Source: an uncultured Anaerostipes sp. (GTDB lineage: Bacteria; Bacillota; Clostridia; Lachnospirales; Lachnospiraceae). From it: 54,236 bases of DNA. Both the position numbers and the translations under genes were made by a program. Positions within the stretch are counted from its first letter, which is position 1. Each line of letters starts with the position of its first letter. The notes under the pieces were generated by a model. It was not told where the DNA came from, did not search any database, and saw only the letters and a program-made list of their open reading frames with translations. The stretch spans positions 1 through 54,236 of the forward strand of contig CAAEIR010000035.1 of assembly GCA_900756035.1 (NCBI GenBank). The letters are read 5' to 3'. Below are positions 52,111 through 54,236 of the stretch, in pieces.

Positions 52111-54081
52111 CTATTGGATTAAGTATTTATATACTGCAATATTTGATTTCATATTTTTTAACATTGTCAACTTCTCTTCTGAATCAATCAGAGACACATA
52201 TTCTTTATAAAACATTTGAATTCGATTAATCTCATCCCTGGTACTCATACGAAATGCCAGTAAAAAGACAACCTGCACCTGTTCCTTATCCCATAAAATT
52301 GGTTTGTCCAGAAATGCGATTGCAACCTTTGATTCATTGACTGCCGTTGGTGATCCATGGGGAAGACTTACTCCATTCCCAATCGTTGTGGTAGTTTTTT
52401 TCTCCCTTTCCATCACGGTATCATAAAATTCTTTACTGACCACACCCTTTGATTCCATCACGCTGCACATCATTTTCAGACATTCCTCTTTTGATGAGAC
52501 TTTTATATGAGTAAATATAAACTCCGGTGAGAACAGTAAACAACATTCTGGCGAAAATGGTGTTGCGTTCTCCATCATTTTTGAATTCATATCATCCAGA
52601 TGATTTCGAAGCACTAAAATTCCATTTTCATTTAAAATATTGGGCACTACAATAATTCTTGCATCTTTTTCTCTTCGCTCCTCTGAAGATATAATAATGT
52701 CGTAATCTTCATAATCCTGAATTTTAAAATCGTGAATACTTACAAATTTCAGTTCTCCGATTTCCGGAATTGACTTTCGAATTCTCTCCTGGATTAACTG
52801 CGCATGTCCCATATTAAAGTTGGTAATTACCACAGTCTGGTAACAGTGTTTCTTTCTCTCCATCGCCGCTTGAATATAAAGAACAATATAGCCGATCTCA
52901 TCTTCTGTAATTTGAAGATTATAATATTCTTCAAATAAAATACTGATTGCCCAGCTTGCTCGAAACACATTTTTATATTCCTCTTTGATAAAATCAATAA
53001 GCGCATTTTTTTGTGGTGTCCCATACCGCAGCCTAAAAATCGTCGGCCGTAAATGAACAATCAAACTTTCTTTTACTTTCCGATCTGATGACAAATCCAC
53101 TTCCAAAATGTCTCCAATGACTTTTAACATACGATCCACAAAATCTACCAGTTTATTATCGTATTTTTTTACCTGACTGAGTGTTACATCTACATCAGAG
53201 ATTCCAATGAATTTTGAACATAAAATTTGAATGGATAAAAATAAAATATCTTCTGACAAAAAATGTACATGAAATACTTCTTCTAATTTTTCAAAGATTG
53301 CGACCGTAAAAGCATATTCATTATATTTTTTCAAAATCTTTAACTCTTCCGGATAGTAATCACTGACCAGAGGAATTGCCAATTCTTTTCTTTTATATGC
53401 CAGACAGCAGTATATCAGGATTTCGTAGAATGATTCGTCTGTAAATCGGTAATTCCATTCATTTTCTGTCTGAATAATGCACTTTCTTACCGCAGATACA
53501 TCAATATTAGAAAAGAAATAATCTACGTTTTCCTGAATTTCTTCTCCAGTACCTTTCATCATAATCAAATTTTTTAAGGCAACTCTATATTCGTTTTCCT
53601 CACTTTTCAGTCGATACCCCTTCCCCCTCTCATTGATCAGAGAAATATGATACATACTCAGCCACTCTTCACATTCTTTTAATACCTTTAACATCGTAGG
53701 CACACTCAGATAAAGACTCTCGGAAAGTTTTTGCGTTGTCATGGTCTGCCATGGTCTCAGACGAAAAAAGATCTTTAATGTTTCTGTCATCCGCTCCCGC
53801 GGATCGTAGTTTCCCACCTTCCATTCATCGTTACTTAACGCCCTTTGTATCTGCTCTTTTTGATATTCCCGGGCCTCCAGCCAAACTCCGACTCTTGGCT
53901 TTCTCTGGATCTCGCCAAGATCATTTTTCTGCAAGAAGTCGTTCAATTCATTTAAGCGATTCCTGACAGATTTTTCTGAAAGTCCGATCTCCTGTGCAAT
54001 CTTTCCAGTTGCCATGATTTTTCCATCTGCCATACAGTCAAAAATCTGTTTCATATAAAATTTATCTTTTGAACGTTTCAT
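52111..54081 (-). CDS. PRD-containing transcriptional activator of the fructose-type PTS locus
   Basis: 656 residues: tandem N-terminal helix-turn-helix ('MATGKIAQEIGLSEKSVRNRLNELNDFL', about 18-48; 'MTTQKLSESLYLSVPTMLKVLKECE', about 113-138), two PRD domains (about 185-405), a IIB-like domain (about 415-490) and a C-terminal IIA domain with His in 'GNGVSLPHGSPTA' (about 510-650). In the IIB-like part the phospho-Cys position is replaced ('VVITNFNMGHAQ'), unlike the two other PRD regulators here, which keep Cys. It is first in its transcript. The three shared motifs lie upstream of it and of its likely target operon. Confidence 0.88.
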   Translation of the reverse strand: MKRSKDKFYMKQIFDCMADGKIMATGKIAQEIGLSEKSVRNRLNELNDFLQKNDLGEIQRKPRVGVWLEAREYQKEQIQRALSNDEWKVGNYDPRERMTETLKIFFRLRPWQTMTTQKLSESLYLSVPTMLKVLKECEEWLSMYHISLINERGKGYRLKSEENEYRVALKNLIMMKGTGEEIQENVDYFFSNIDVSAVRKCIIQTENEWNYRFTDESFYEILIYCCLAYKRKELAIPLVSDYYPEELKILKKYNEYAFTVAIFEKLEEVFHVHFLSEDILFLSIQILCSKFIGISDVDVTLSQVKKYDNKLVDFVDRMLKVIGDILEVDLSSDRKVKESLIVHLRPTIFRLRYGTPQKNALIDFIKEEYKNVFRASWAISILFEEYYNLQITEDEIGYIVLYIQAAMERKKHCYQTVVITNFNMGHAQLIQERIRKSIPEIGELKFVSIHDFKIQDYEDYDIIISSEERREKDARIIVVPNILNENGILVLRNHLDDMNSKMMENATPFSPECCLLFSPEFIFTHIKVSSKEECLKMMCSVMESKGVVSKEFYDTVMEREKKTTTTIGNGVSLPHGSPTAVNESKVAIAFLDKPILWDKEQVQVVFLLAFRMSTRDEINRIQMFYKEYVSLIDSEEKLTMLKNMKSNIAVYKYLIQ

Positions 54082-54140
54082 CTTTCAGGTTCCTTTCCAT
54101 TTTAATAAATTCCTTTTCACACCTCCTTCAAGCTGTTTTC

Positions 54141-54149
54141 AGTATAACA
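54141..54149 (-). promoter_or_regulatory. Extended -10 of the PRD regulator promoter
   Basis: Minus strand TGTTATACT (extended -10, TGN-TATACT) with no -35 at the right spacing; a TTGATA lies 22 bases upstream. Confidence 0.5.
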
Positions 54150-54182
54150 CAGGAATTTTTTCCCTGTTTATCAACAACGGGC

Positions 54183-54196
54183 GTTTTAATCCGGTA
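54183..54196 (-). promoter_or_regulatory. Putative activator motif, copy C (regulator promoter)
   Basis: Minus strand TACCGGATTAAAAC, identical to copy B over these 14 bases, about 35 bases upstream of the regulator's -10. It suggests autoregulation together with the IIB operon. Confidence 0.6.
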
Positions 54197-54236
54197 CATT
54201 TTCCACAGAAAGATCAAACTTCTTACTATCTTTCTC

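Noticed and set aside
1..54236. tRNA or rRNA genes, CRISPR arrays, insertion sequences, prophage or restriction/defence genes.
   Set aside because: None seen by eye on either strand. A tRNAscan, Infernal and repeat search would settle it.

Overview
The window looks like a chromosomal segment of a low-GC, obligately anaerobic Firmicute, most likely a Lachnospiraceae-type gut clostridium. The basis is AT-rich spacers, strong AGGAGG-type ribosome binding sites, CwlD, MecA, RecD2 and Sua5 homologues, a 56-residue 2[4Fe-4S] ferredoxin, and many PTS loci run by PRD regulators. The assignment is by gene content and style only. I saw no rRNA, tRNA, CRISPR, insertion sequence or prophage. Nearly all genes lie on the minus strand.

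Layout. 1-1990: a BlaI-type repressor and an M56 (BlaR1-like) metalloprotease split by a one-base frameshift, then two tiny ORFs on either side of a strong bidirectional terminator. 1991-5275: a three-gene operon (acyl-CoA dehydrogenase, family III CoA-transferase, double-hotdog protein related to beta-aminoacyl-CoA ammonia-lyases). The gene set suggests CoA-dependent reductive deamination of a beta-amino acid. 5312-11640: a complete F1Fo ATP synthase operon, atpBEFHAGDC, with a textbook promoter. 11744-15973: housekeeping genes: Sua5, a fusion of a degenerate low-molecular-weight phosphatase to RpiB, CwlD, a small unknown protein, MecA, and a strongly structured GC-rich element after mecA.

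15974-36501 is a sugar and polyol hub with three complete PTS systems of different families. The first is a mannose-type system with a fused IIC-IID protein, co-transcribed with an allulose-6-phosphate 3-epimerase, an HxlB-like 6-phospho-3-hexuloisomerase and two zinc polyol-phosphate dehydrogenases; a third dehydrogenase is divergent. The second is an ascorbate (Ula)-type system with its PRD regulator. The third is a galactitol-type system with two DhaK paralogues, one DhaL, a class II (FucA/AraD-type) aldolase, a PRD regulator and an iron-dependent alcohol dehydrogenase downstream.

36605-47142 holds a DUF1858 redox protein divergent from the ferredoxin, a PfkB sugar kinase, a MerR-like regulator, RecD2, MreB/Mbl, an RlmI-like methyltransferase, a GlgX-type debranching enzyme and a DUF815 AAA+ ATPase. 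47199-54236 is a fourth PTS locus: fructose-type IIA, IIB and IIC, two different class II ketose-bisphosphate aldolases, a ROK kinase and a PRD activator. A shared 13-base motif occurs upstream of both transcription units and is probably the activator's binding site.

The best candidates for undescribed biology are the hexitol/allulose operon (HxlB-like plus AlsE plus paired dehydrogenases), the double-hotdog CoA operon, and the Gat-PTS/dihydroxyacetone-kinase/aldolase operon. All three are pathway inferences from gene families, not proven functions.
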